From: JBOGGN01 sp050744165
GTDB taxonomy: Bacteria; Actinomycetota; Acidimicrobiia; Acidimicrobiales; Palsa-688
Assembly (NCBI GenBank): GCA_050744165.1
Contig: JBOGGN010000338.1
Location: forward strand, 1-11,627
Direction: 5' to 3'
DNA: 11,627 nucleotides
Below the pieces are notes generated by a model. The model saw nothing but the letters and a program-made list of their open reading frames with translations. It was not told the origin of the DNA and made no database searches. Below are positions 1 through 6,215 of this stretch, piece by piece. Both the position numbers and the translations under genes were made by a program. Within the stretch, counting starts at the first letter, position 1; each line of letters starts with the position of its first letter.

Positions 1-353
1 TCGCGCAGGTGAACAAGGTGCCTGGGACGCTCGCAATCGTGATGTGCGCCGACGTGAGCGACGAGGCGCGCGAGGAAATCACCGAAGCTGGGTTGATCGT
101 CCTGACCCGAAAGCAGATGCGCCAGACGGCGGCAGTTTGGGACGAGCCGAAGCAGTGGTCCGCGCTCCAGAGCCTGTACTACTACCTGCGCCGCATCCAG
201 AAGTCCGAGACAATCCTTGCGAAGGTCCGACTCTGGTGCCTCGAACATGGAATCGTGGAGCCCGGTGCTGGAGCAGTCCCGCAGGCTGAAGCAGCGGCGA
301 TCCCTGAAGACGATGACTCGGGTCCGCCCGATTACTCGGACGAAGGCCAGTAG
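1..353 (+). CDS. C-terminal part of a restriction-endonuclease-like protein (5' end outside window)
   Basis: The frame is open to the left edge (codons A-Q-V-N-K-V-P precede the first possible internal start), so this is the 3' end of a longer gene. The visible product (about 117 residues) aligns with the C-terminus of the complete endonuclease encoded at 2140-3270: by eye about 33 of 76 positions are identical, including shared AIV, EARE, AAVWD-x-PKQ and YYL-x-RIQ blocks. The PD-(D/E)XK catalytic part would lie upstream and cannot be seen, so activity cannot be judged. After the shared region comes an acidic tail (AIPEDDDSGPPDYSDEGQ) that the other copy lacks. It lies 130 nt upstream of the methyltransferase on the same strand and could be that enzyme's cognate nuclease. 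Homology to the second copy is directly visible; function is inferred. Confidence 0.7.
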   Translation, partial: AQVNKVPGTLAIVMCADVSDEAREEITEAGLIVLTRKQMRQTAAVWDEPKQWSALQSLYYYLRRIQKSETILAKVRLWCLEHGIVEPGAGAVPQAEAAAIPEDDDSGPPDYSDEGQ

Positions 354-435
354 GCCGACTGGCTTCGGCACGCAAGTCGCCCGCTCTTCGTCACACGCCC
401 GGGCTACCCTCTAAGCATCCGCTCGTGGCCGGCGT

Positions 436-486
436 CATGGCCTCCTCAACCGAAGCGGTCCGCACCATATTGAGGAGGACGCCATG
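436..486 (+). promoter_or_regulatory. Inverted repeat sequestering Shine-Dalgarno and ATG of the methyltransferase gene
   Basis: CCTCCTCAA (441-449) and TTGAGGAGG (470-478) are perfect 9-bp complements separated by 20 nt. The right arm is the Shine-Dalgarno sequence itself (GAGGAGG, 472-478). After a 3-nt bulge (479-481) the pairing resumes with CATGG (436-440) against CCATG (482-486), which contains the start codon. In RNA this would occlude both the ribosome site and the AUG. The loop can form a small GCG/CGC stem (455-463). As DNA the same repeat could be an operator. The pairing is seen directly; a regulatory role is inference. Confidence 0.6.
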
Positions 487-1722
487 CCCACGAGCGACCA
501 TCACCGATACCGGGTGGAGTCGCAAGCCACGTTGTTCGCGATCGGCTCGGTGCCCGGCCAGCAGCGCTCCCATGGCGAGAACCATCCCCAAGCAACTCGT
601 CGCGCCGCCGGCAGCTCATCCCAAGGCACTGCAATGCAACTACACGCGTGTAATCCGCAGGCTAAGCTCAAACGCGTGCCTACGTTCCTCGACTTGTTCT
701 CGGGCGCCGGCGGTCTGTCACTCGGGTTGGCCGAGGCAGGTTGGATCGGATTGGCCGGCATCGACAACTGGTCCGACGCCGTCGACACGTACAACGCGAA
801 CCTGGGGCACTTGGGACACTGCCTAGACATTCGCGATGTCCGCCAGAAAGACCTCGCACGGGTGTGTTCCGATCGACCTGACTGGATTGTGGGGGGACCC
901 CCCTGTCAGGGTTACAGCACGGTTGGCCGACGAGATCCGACGGACTTGAGGAACAAGTTGTTCCTTGAGTTCAAGAGGATCGTTAGGGCGCTGAAGCCCG
1001 AGGGCGTCCTCATCGAGAATGTCCTTGGCTTGAAGGACATGTCCTTCGAGGCCGAGGTGAAGCGAGAGTTCGAGAGTCTCGGCTACGCCGTCGAGTTCCG
1101 CGTGCTCACCGCTGCGGACTACGGCGTACCGCAGCTTCGTCGCCGGGTCATCTTCGTCGGACACCGAGACGGCGGCCACTTCATAGGGCCGCCGAAGACT
1201 CATTTACCCGAGGAGTACGTCACGGTCTGGGATGCGATCGGTGACCTGCCAAACCTGGCTCCGGGCAACTCGACGACGCGCTACACGATCGACCCGTTTA
1301 CGCCATACCAGAAAGCGTTACGCGACGGATGCGACATCCTGACATCTCACGTTGCGGCGAAGCACCCTCGGCACCTCATCGAGGCGATCAGCCACATTCC
1401 CGATGGCGGTAACCGCCGAGATATACCGGAGCATCTGCAGCCTCCAAGCGGATATCATAATAGCTACAGCCGCCTCGCCAGCTGGCTGCCCGCCGTAGCG
1501 GTCACGCAAAACATGAGCAAGCCGAGCGGGACGCGGTGCATCCATCCCTTCCAGCACAGAGGCCTGACTACTCGAGAAGGGGTCCGGCTGCAGAGCTTCC
1601 CCGACCGATTTACGTTCCTGCATGGTCAGGTGAGTCAGCGCTTGCAGGTAGCAAATGCTGTACCGCCGATTCTCGGGAGGGCGCTGGGAGAGGCACTCGT
1701 CGATCCGAATCGGTGGTGGTAG
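484..1722 (+). CDS. DNA (cytosine-5-)-methyltransferase of a type II R-M system
   Basis: Transfers methyl from S-adenosylmethionine to C5 of cytosine in a specific DNA site, protecting host DNA from the neighbouring endonuclease. Numbered from the 484 start (412 aa), the canonical motifs are in order: I FLDLFSGAGG (68-77), IV GGPPCQGYS with catalytic Cys141, VI ENV (178-180), VIII QLRRR (217-221), a short target-recognition region about 240-350, IX near 364-373 (REGVRLQSFP), and X QVANAVPP (388-395). All key residues are intact. The ATG at 484 has a very strong Shine-Dalgarno (GAGGAGG, 5-nt spacing) but adds about 50 non-conserved residues before the catalytic domain; ATG 634 (362 aa) is the alternative start, with only a weak AAGG upstream. 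The extension shows no clear helix-turn-helix. The 3' end overlaps vsr on the other strand. Codons such as ATA and TTA are commoner here than in the right-hand genes, which suggests acquisition. Target sequence unknown. Confidence 0.95.
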   Translation: MPTSDHHRYRVESQATLFAIGSVPGQQRSHGENHPQATRRAAGSSSQGTAMQLHACNPQAKLKRVPTFLDLFSGAGGLSLGLAEAGWIGLAGIDNWSDAVDTYNANLGHLGHCLDIRDVRQKDLARVCSDRPDWIVGGPPCQGYSTVGRRDPTDLRNKLFLEFKRIVRALKPEGVLIENVLGLKDMSFEAEVKREFESLGYAVEFRVLTAADYGVPQLRRRVIFVGHRDGGHFIGPPKTHLPEEYVTVWDAIGDLPNLAPGNSTTRYTIDPFTPYQKALRDGCDILTSHVAAKHPRHLIEAISHIPDGGNRRDIPEHLQPPSGYHNSYSRLASWLPAVAVTQNMSKPSGTRCIHPFQHRGLTTREGVRLQSFPDRFTFLHGQVSQRLQVANAVPPILGRALGEALVDPNRWW

Positions 1723-2143
1723 CGCGCCGACGACAGGCAACTACGTCAGCGACGCGCTGAGCCGCTTCGCCGATATCCTCGTGCTCCCAAACGCGCACGA
1801 CTTGCCATCCTGCGGCCTCGAACCGTCTGGTCGTATCAAGGTCCCGCTCTCGGTTCCGCTGGAGCTTCGACTCCCACCAGTTGCGGTTCGCCCGGGGCAT
1901 CGTTCGGTGTACGGGGCATGCATGCCACCAACACGAGTCGACGAAGACGGCCACCCGGACGCGCGGGAATACGATGTCCGCCTCCCGACGTAGTCCTTCA
2001 ACCGGCCGGCGGTGCACGAAGTAGCGAAGGCCGCGTCGGAAGATCTCAGAGCGAAGCGCCCGCTCGATCGACGTATCGTGTCGACGCTGCTGCTGCATCT
2101 TATGGCGGATCGCGGGCGAGGAAGCGAACGACTCGCCCCTCAT
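1610..2143 (-). CDS. vsr: Very short patch repair (Vsr) DNA mismatch endonuclease
   Basis: Vsr nicks DNA 5' of the T in T:G mismatches left by deamination of 5-methylcytosine, so it limits mutation caused by a partner C5 methyltransferase. The 177-aa product has the family pattern: Glu27 in TSIERAL, Asp56 in ADIVFP (equivalent of catalytic Asp51 of E. coli Vsr), then FVDSCWWHACPVH at 67-79 (Cys71, His74, Cys76 and His79 as plausible zinc or active-site ligands), a basic RNRERD segment (96-101) and GWQVVRVWEHED (112-123). The position of E. coli His64 is Asp69 here. The ATG shares ATGA with the upstream endonuclease stop, so translation is probably coupled. The conserved core ends near residue 137; about residues 141-177 are encoded antisense to the last 113 bp of the methyltransferase gene and resemble no conserved Vsr region. 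E. coli Vsr has 156 residues. Confidence 0.92.
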   Translation of the reverse strand: MRGESFASSPAIRHKMQQQRRHDTSIERALRSEIFRRGLRYFVHRRPVEGLRREADIVFPRVRVAVFVDSCWWHACPVHRTMPRANRNWWESKLQRNRERDLDTTRRFEAAGWQVVRVWEHEDIGEAAQRVADVVACRRRATTTDSDRRVPLPAPSRESAVQHLLPASADSPDHAGT

Positions 2144-3270
2144 GGGATGTCCAGTTCGTGTACTGCGCAGAAGTCGCGGACCTGCGTCACGAGCTGCGGT
2201 CGGTTCTGGATCCTAGCGAGGTAGTAGCAGAGTGCTCCCATTGCCTCCGCCTGCTTCGGCAAGTCCCACACGGCGGCGATAGTAGCCATCTCCTCGCGAT
2301 CGAGTGCGATGACGTTCTGTGCAGCGAGCGCCTCACGAGCCTCGTACGAAAAGGTGGCTGCAAAGACGATGGCCGTGGCGTCCGCTACTTCCGCAATCTC
2401 TACGAAGACATCACCCAGTTGTTCGTCAAGGTTGTCCTCGTTGATGATTTGGTCCTTGACTTCGGCTACCAACTCGACGATGTCCCCGCGGAAACCGGCA
2501 ACGTCACCGACGAGCCGCGCTCGACGTGAAGCGACGTTCACGGCGTGGGCTTCGAGGATCACGTTCGGCGCGTCCGCTCGGAGATAAGCGTACGCCTCTG
2601 CTTGGAAGATCGCGCCTCCGGGTCGACTGACAGTCGGCATGTGGCGGAGTACGTAAGAGAACGGGCGCTCGCGGCGTTCGCGGGCACCGGTTGCAGATGG
2701 GACGGTCTCAGGGATGGGTAGAACACCGTGTTCCCAGACCCAACGCGCGATTGTTGACCGTTCATCCGGCGAGGCGGAGTAGATCGCCTTGATGAATGGG
2801 CGGTAGCTCCTCCACGCCCCCGTCTGCGACCCTGGGCTGTAGGGATGCGCGAAACGTCGCATTTGGCTCCGGATCACAGCGACCGTCCGCCCGTACGTAG
2901 GCCGCAGTCTCGACTGAGTGCCGTCGGGCCGGATGAAATTGAGCGTGTTCCTCGCACCCCGGCCGGCGGCCTCTTGTTCGATCTCGATCGCCGAGAACAC
3001 GTCGTCGAGCGACGAGACCCCGAGCGCACTCAGCAGGTGCTCGGCTTGCGCGACCAAGGCGAGAGCAAGTGCCGGCCAGTAGTTCTGCTGAGGCGGGCGA
3101 TAGTTTTCGAGGAAGTCGATGGCCGCTATGTAGCCGGCGCCGGTCGACGCTGGTCGGGCGGTGAACCCCGTAGGGAACCCAAGGTCAGTCTCGAAGGGCT
3201 CGATGGGTTGCTGACCGCCGCGCGCCGGAGGCATGCCCTCACGATCGCGCAGAAGGCCAATCGACGTCAC
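2140..3270 (-). CDS. Type II restriction endonuclease, PD-(D/E)XK fold, probably SacI family
   Basis: Expected to cleave unmethylated copies of the site modified by the adjacent C5 methyltransferase. The 376-aa product has a PD-(D/E)XK-type active site near Asp263 in RGDIVEL, followed by Glu270-Val-Lys272 in VAEVKDQ; Glu224 in FQAEAYAYL is a candidate upstream acidic residue. The long GARNTLNFIRPDG and RPTYGRTV segments, the overall length and the context (C5 methyltransferase plus Vsr) suit the SacI family as I recall it; the family name is less certain than the endonuclease call. The GTG at 3270 has no clear Shine-Dalgarno; an in-frame ATG at 3234 (MPPARGGQQP) is the main alternative. The stop overlaps the vsr ATG. 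Its last about 80 residues match the partial gene at the left edge. Confidence 0.8.
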   Translation of the reverse strand: MTSIGLLRDREGMPPARGGQQPIEPFETDLGFPTGFTARPASTGAGYIAAIDFLENYRPPQQNYWPALALALVAQAEHLLSALGVSSLDDVFSAIEIEQEAAGRGARNTLNFIRPDGTQSRLRPTYGRTVAVIRSQMRRFAHPYSPGSQTGAWRSYRPFIKAIYSASPDERSTIARWVWEHGVLPIPETVPSATGARERRERPFSYVLRHMPTVSRPGGAIFQAEAYAYLRADAPNVILEAHAVNVASRRARLVGDVAGFRGDIVELVAEVKDQIINEDNLDEQLGDVFVEIAEVADATAIVFAATFSYEAREALAAQNVIALDREEMATIAAVWDLPKQAEAMGALCYYLARIQNRPQLVTQVRDFCAVHELDIP

Positions 3271-3598
3271 AGCAGCGTTGTTTGGGGGTCGGAAATGGTG
3301 TCATCTCCATGTTCCGAGGTTCTCGAGGCTCGATACTCCCCGCAGCAGTCGAGTCCTACCTGGCGGTTCCCGACAGCCGCTGTGACGCGTTCCTGACGCC
3401 TCGGCGTATCGTTCCCGCGGAGACCCCCTCCAAACGCGTGATCGGAGCGCCCGTCTTTTGAGCGGCAACGGGCCCTTTTCAAGTCGCGGCTGAGATCGTT
3501 GTCACGACTCGGGCCGGTTTGGGTGTGCTGGATACGCTGGGGTTGATGCGGGTGAAGCTTCGAGAGGGAACGACCTGTCGATCAGGCGCTCTCTACGT
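3271..3598. other. Intergenic stretch upstream of the endonuclease gene
   Basis: No convincing coding region. It must hold the promoter of the leftward endonuclease-vsr pair, but I see no clear -35/-10 pair or controller-type operator. A weak stem GCCCGT (3449-3454) / ACGGGC (3468-3473) with a 13-nt loop, followed by CCTTTT, resembles a terminator on the + strand, though no + strand gene ends just before it. The stretch reads like remodelled sequence next to the transposase remnant. Confidence 0.4.
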
Positions 3599-3607
3599 TG
3601 GGCATGC

Positions 3608-3808
3608 TTGTCGGGCCGGCCGGTGGCCCAGATGGCCCGTGAGTTGGGTGTTGGTGAGGTCAGTCTTAACTATTGGTTGGCCAAGGAGCGCTCACAGCGG
3701 GCGGCGGCCGATCCGGGAGCGGTTCCGGCCGAGACGGCCGAATCGGAGGGGGTTAACCTAAGCTTTCCGCACGTTGGGAATGTTCTCCAAATACAGCCGG
3801 CGGCTTGA
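3608..3808 (+). pseudogene. Degenerate IS3-type transposase OrfA fragment
   Basis: A short open segment reads SGRPVAQMARELGVGEVSLN followed by YWLAKER, the helix-turn-helix core of IS3-family OrfA (usual form: SGRPVAQVARELG then a TLGNW-like end). The usual basic OrfA N-terminus (R-R-x-F-x-x-E-F-K-x-E-A-V) is not found just upstream in any frame. After about residue 35 the reading drifts into unrelated sequence and stops, with no OrfB integrase (DDE) downstream. No terminal inverted repeats or target duplication were recognised. This is most likely a decayed end of an insertion sequence beside the restriction-modification genes. The motif is seen directly; the family is from knowledge and the history is inference. 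Confidence 0.6.
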
Positions 3809-3848
3809 CGCTGAACGAATCGTCGCAGTTCTTGGGTATGGGTCGTTC

Positions 3849-4223
3849 TTACCTATGGCTGGACTGGTCAGCGTCGTTCGGAACGCCTGACTGAGATGGG
3901 CCCAGGGTGAGCCCTTGGGCGCGTACCCATATCTCGGTGCGGGCGGAAGCCTTCTCCGGACGGACCTCGGGATCATCCGGGCGGATGAGCCCCAACACCT
4001 GCCGGCAGCGGCGCGACCCGATTCGCACGGCCTGAAGCGTCCAGCTGACCAAGACGAACATCGTCGGGAACAGCCACCAGTTCGGCACCCAGAATAACCA
4101 GCTGATCGGGAACAACAGCAGGTACAGGAGGAGAACGAGCCGAAGGCGCCATACCTGGCGCCGGTCGAACGGCCGACCGAAAAACATTAGCGTCGGCTTG
4201 CAACATGGAGCCCGGGACGCCAT
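3849..4223 (-). CDS. Small two-helix membrane protein of unknown function
   Basis: I do not recognise this 124-aa product. It has a basic N-terminus (FDRRQVWRLR, 19-28), then two hydrophobic segments at about 29-46 and 50-66 joined by a short W/P-rich turn (FWVPNWWLFP), followed by a basic stop-transfer stretch (RIGSRRCR) and a soluble charged C-terminus of about 55 residues. The pattern resembles the generic 2TM-domain proteins (a hairpin of two helices with a Trp-rich turn), but the match is loose. Codon use is GC-rich at third positions, which supports real coding. The ATG at 4223 has only a weak AGG upstream; the ATG at 4187 (MFFGRPF) is possible. It stands alone, with no overlap with its neighbours, so context gives no role. 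Confidence 0.5.
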   Translation of the reverse strand: MASRAPCCKPTLMFFGRPFDRRQVWRLRLVLLLYLLLFPISWLFWVPNWWLFPTMFVLVSWTLQAVRIGSRRCRQVLGLIRPDDPEVRPEKASARTEIWVRAQGLTLGPSQSGVPNDADQSSHR

Positions 4224-4392
4224 CGAGCCTGGCCCACCACGGCCGCTCGCTCATACTGCCATGGTGCCGCACCCGCGACACCAACTCCAACCGCGATGCC
4301 CGCCTATTGGGGCAGCGCCGTATGACCGCTGCCCGGTCGAGACGGGAGCTCGTTGGCCACCTTTGGTGGCGGCCGGAACCTGGGGCGACTGT
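4224..4392. terminator. Intergenic region with a hairpin downstream of the HAD gene (4356-4370)
   Basis: GCCACC (4356-4361), a TTT loop and GGTGGC (4365-4370) form a perfect 6-bp stem starting 22 nt past the stop of the leftward HAD gene, where a terminator of the deoR-MFS-HAD operon is expected. No U-tract follows on the minus strand, which is common in high-GC actinobacteria. The rest of the region shows no convincing gene. Confidence 0.45.
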
Positions 4393-4968
4393 TCAGCCGC
4401 CGCCGAAGAGCTGGTCGGGATCGGTGAACAGGGTGGCTTGCAGGCCCGCCCGGCGCGCTGCGACGATGTTTTGCAAACGGTCATCAACGAAGGTGACCTC
4501 TTGGGGTATGGCGTGTAAGGCGCGCAGAGCGAGGGTGTAGATGGCCGGCTCGGGTTTGATCATCCCGACCTGGCCGCTGAACAGACGGGGGGAGAACGGC
4601 GCCAACCACGGGAGTCGGTCGAACTGCGTAGCCAGCTGGGCGGGGGCATTGGACAACACCGCCAGCCGCACGCCTGCGTCCGCGGCACCGTTGGCCGCAT
4701 CGAGGGAGGCTTGATTGGGACGGCTCCACATGAGGGTGTCGAGCTCGACGATGCGACGGAGAGAGCCGGTCCCCGGAGTGTGACCGAGGACCTGGGTCCA
4801 GTAGCGAGCGGTGTCTATGTCTGACCGGTCGTAGGCCGGGCGGTACTGCCAGTACGCGGCCCAGAAGGCGTGTCCGCCCGCTTCCGTCTCCGCCTCGAGG
4901 GCGCTGCGGTCGGCGGCAGATGGTTGCCTCGCGAGGACCCCTCCGTAGTCGCAGAGCAGCCAGTTCAT
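4393..4968 (-). CDS. HAD-superfamily hydrolase (probable small-molecule phosphatase)
   Basis: Cytoplasmic phosphatase-type hydrolase of the HAD-IA kind, 191 aa. Motif I is CDYGGVL with nucleophile Asp7; the usual second Asp (DxD) is replaced by Gly9, a DxGGVL variant seen in many HAD-IA members. An alpha-helical cap lies at about 15-95 (many W, Y and R residues). Motif II is VLSNAP (Ser106-Asn107), motif III is Lys138 in MIKPEPAIY, and motif IV is FVDDRLQNI (Asp162, Asp163). Because the acid/base Asp of motif I is missing, catalysis may differ from classical phosphatases. The ATG overlaps the transporter stop (ATGA) and there is no separate Shine-Dalgarno, so translation depends on coupling. 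As last gene of a DeoR-controlled operon with a transporter it probably dephosphorylates a sugar or nucleotide-related compound; the substrate is unknown. Confidence 0.85.
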   Translation of the reverse strand: MNWLLCDYGGVLARQPSAADRSALEAETEAGGHAFWAAYWQYRPAYDRSDIDTARYWTQVLGHTPGTGSLRRIVELDTLMWSRPNQASLDAANGAADAGVRLAVLSNAPAQLATQFDRLPWLAPFSPRLFSGQVGMIKPEPAIYTLALRALHAIPQEVTFVDDRLQNIVAARRAGLQATLFTDPDQLFGGG

Positions 4969-6215
4969 GGCAGCGGTGAGCGTCTCATCGAAGGCTGCCG
5001 GGGCGCGAGGACACCGCAGAGCAAGGCCACGGCGGCTGTCAACGCCGCTTCGACTGAGAGGGCGGCGGGGAGTCCGACGGCGCCGGCCAGGGCGCCGACC
5101 ACGGCCGGTCCGGCGAGCATCCCGCCATATCCGCAGAAGGTGACCACGGCGATTGCGGGGCCAGCCTCACCCAGCCGCGGCGCTTGCGAGAAGACGTTGG
5201 GCACGACCGCAGCAAGCCCGAACCCGAGCAGGCCCATCCCGACGAACGCCGCCGCCGGCGATCCCAAGGCCAGGGCTGCGGCCCAGCCGAGGGCTCCGAC
5301 GGTGGCTGAGGCACGCACCAGGCGGCGCGGTCCCCACCGGTCGGCGAGGCGGTCGCCCCACAGCCTGCCGGTGGCCATGGCAACCGCGAAGCAGGTATAG
5401 CCGGCCGCGGCCACTCCGGCGGAGGCGCCCAGGGAAGTGTGCAGGTACACGGCACTCCAGTCGCTGGCGGCGCCCTCGGCCAGGAACGAGGCGAACGCCA
5501 TGACGGACAGGGCGATCAGCACCCAAGACCATCGCAGCGGGCCGGGGCGGATGCCCCGGTCCCGGGAGGCCCGAGCAGCCACCGGCTCGAAGCGGGCGGC
5601 GGCACCCACGCCCACGACCAGCACTGCGGCACTGACGGCCGCCAACTGCGCCCGGACCGGCACACCATCCCAGGCACAGGCAGCGCCCACCGCCGCCCCC
5701 ACCAGACCGCCGATGCTGTAGCTGGCATGGAACCCCGACATCATCCGCCTTCCGAGACGATCCTGCACCCCGACTGCCTCGGTGTTCATTCCAACATCGA
5801 CCACTCCGACACAGCACCCCCAGACGAACAGAACGACAAACAGCTGCCACGCGTCGCCGACCACGGTGACCAAGGGTGAAACCGCCGCCAGGGGAACCAT
5901 GGTCGCCATGACAACACCCCGCGGCGGCCGCCTCGCTAGCACCGTCCCCGCGACTGGCATCGCCAGCACTGCGCCCGCCGCGGTTCCGAGCAGGGCCAAA
6001 CCAAGCGTCTGGTCCGCGAGGTGAAGGGACGCCCGAATCGCCGGGATGCGCGCCGCCCAACTGGCCCAGATGGCGCCAAGTAGGAAGAACACCGCGATGA
6101 CCGGCAGCCGCCCGCCGTCGTGCCCGGTCGTGGTGGCCGGGGCCTCGTCACCCGGCGCCTCGTCACCCGGCGCCTGGTCGGCCGCCGCCTGGTCAGGCAA
6201 CGAGAAGCTCGACAC
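4965..6215 (-). CDS. MFS transporter, YbjJ-like
   Basis: Integral membrane secondary transporter of 416 aa with about 12 hydrophobic segments beginning near residue 37. Family-typical blocks include WASWAARIPAIR (50-61), DVGMNTEAV (140-148), an EGAASDWSAVYL block (247-258) and the second cytoplasmic-loop motif GDRLADRWGPRR (287-298). These match the YbjJ/fucose-permease-like branch, whose substrates are mostly unknown. The first 36 residues are a soluble, Asp/Ala/Pro-rich leader built from five-residue repeats (DQAPG, DEAPG, DEAPA). The GTG start at 6215 lies inside the 3' end of the regulator gene (23-bp overlap) with only a G-rich stretch as possible ribosome site; a start further in is possible because the leader is not conserved. 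The 3' end shares ATGA with the HAD gene. Direction of transport cannot be told. Confidence 0.88.
   Translation of the reverse strand: MSSFSLPDQAAADQAPGDEAPGDEAPATTTGHDGGRLPVIAVFFLLGAIWASWAARIPAIRASLHLADQTLGLALLGTAAGAVLAMPVAGTVLARRPPRGVVMATMVPLAAVSPLVTVVGDAWQLFVVLFVWGCCVGVVDVGMNTEAVGVQDRLGRRMMSGFHASYSIGGLVGAAVGAACAWDGVPVRAQLAAVSAAVLVVGVGAAARFEPVAARASRDRGIRPGPLRWSWVLIALSVMAFASFLAEGAASDWSAVYLHTSLGASAGVAAAGYTCFAVAMATGRLWGDRLADRWGPRRLVRASATVGALGWAAALALGSPAAAFVGMGLLGFGLAAVVPNVFSQAPRLGEAGPAIAVVTFCGYGGMLAGPAVVGALAGAVGLPAALSVEAALTAAVALLCGVLAPRQPSMRRSPLP
6143..6202 (-). repeat. Four tandem 15-bp units at the regulator/transporter junction
   Basis: On the + strand, CCTCGTCACCCGGCG occurs twice exactly (6143-6157 and 6158-6172), followed by two degenerate units (6173-6187 and 6188-6202). 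The unit is a multiple of three and encodes the repeated D-Q/E-A-P-G leader of the transporter, so copy-number change would keep the frame. The last unit includes the stop codon region of the regulator gene. Confidence 0.8.

Noticed and set aside
1918..3396. Plus-strand open frames opposite the endonuclease gene (203 and 183 codons).
   Set aside because: Antisense shadows; the minus-strand frame has the catalytic motif, the coupled vsr gene and a homologue at the left edge.
3267..3482. 71-codon minus-strand open frame whose TGA overlaps the endonuclease GTG (GTGA), looking like a coupled controller gene.
   Set aside because: The product is Arg/Gly/Thr-rich with no helix-turn-helix, no hydrophobic core and no ribosome site; it looks like chance.
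3780..3890. Short plus-strand reading of 36 codons from an ATG after the transposase fragment.
   Set aside because: Too short, no ribosome site, no recognisable product.
3973..4290. Alternative 105-codon minus-strand frame overlapping the two-helix protein.
   Set aside because: Low-complexity Pro/Ala/Val composition, no start signal; the other frame gives a coherent membrane hairpin.
4347..4352. GAGCTC (the SacI site) occurs outside the R-M genes (also near 4740, 6503 and 7042) but I found none within 1-3270, considered as site avoidance.
   Set aside because: A 6-bp site is expected less than once in 3.3 kb, and the specificity of this system is unknown, so the absence means nothing by itself.
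5167..6060. Minus-strand open frame of 297 codons within the transporter gene.
   Set aside because: Out-of-frame shadow of the MFS gene with Gly/Arg-rich composition and no domain.
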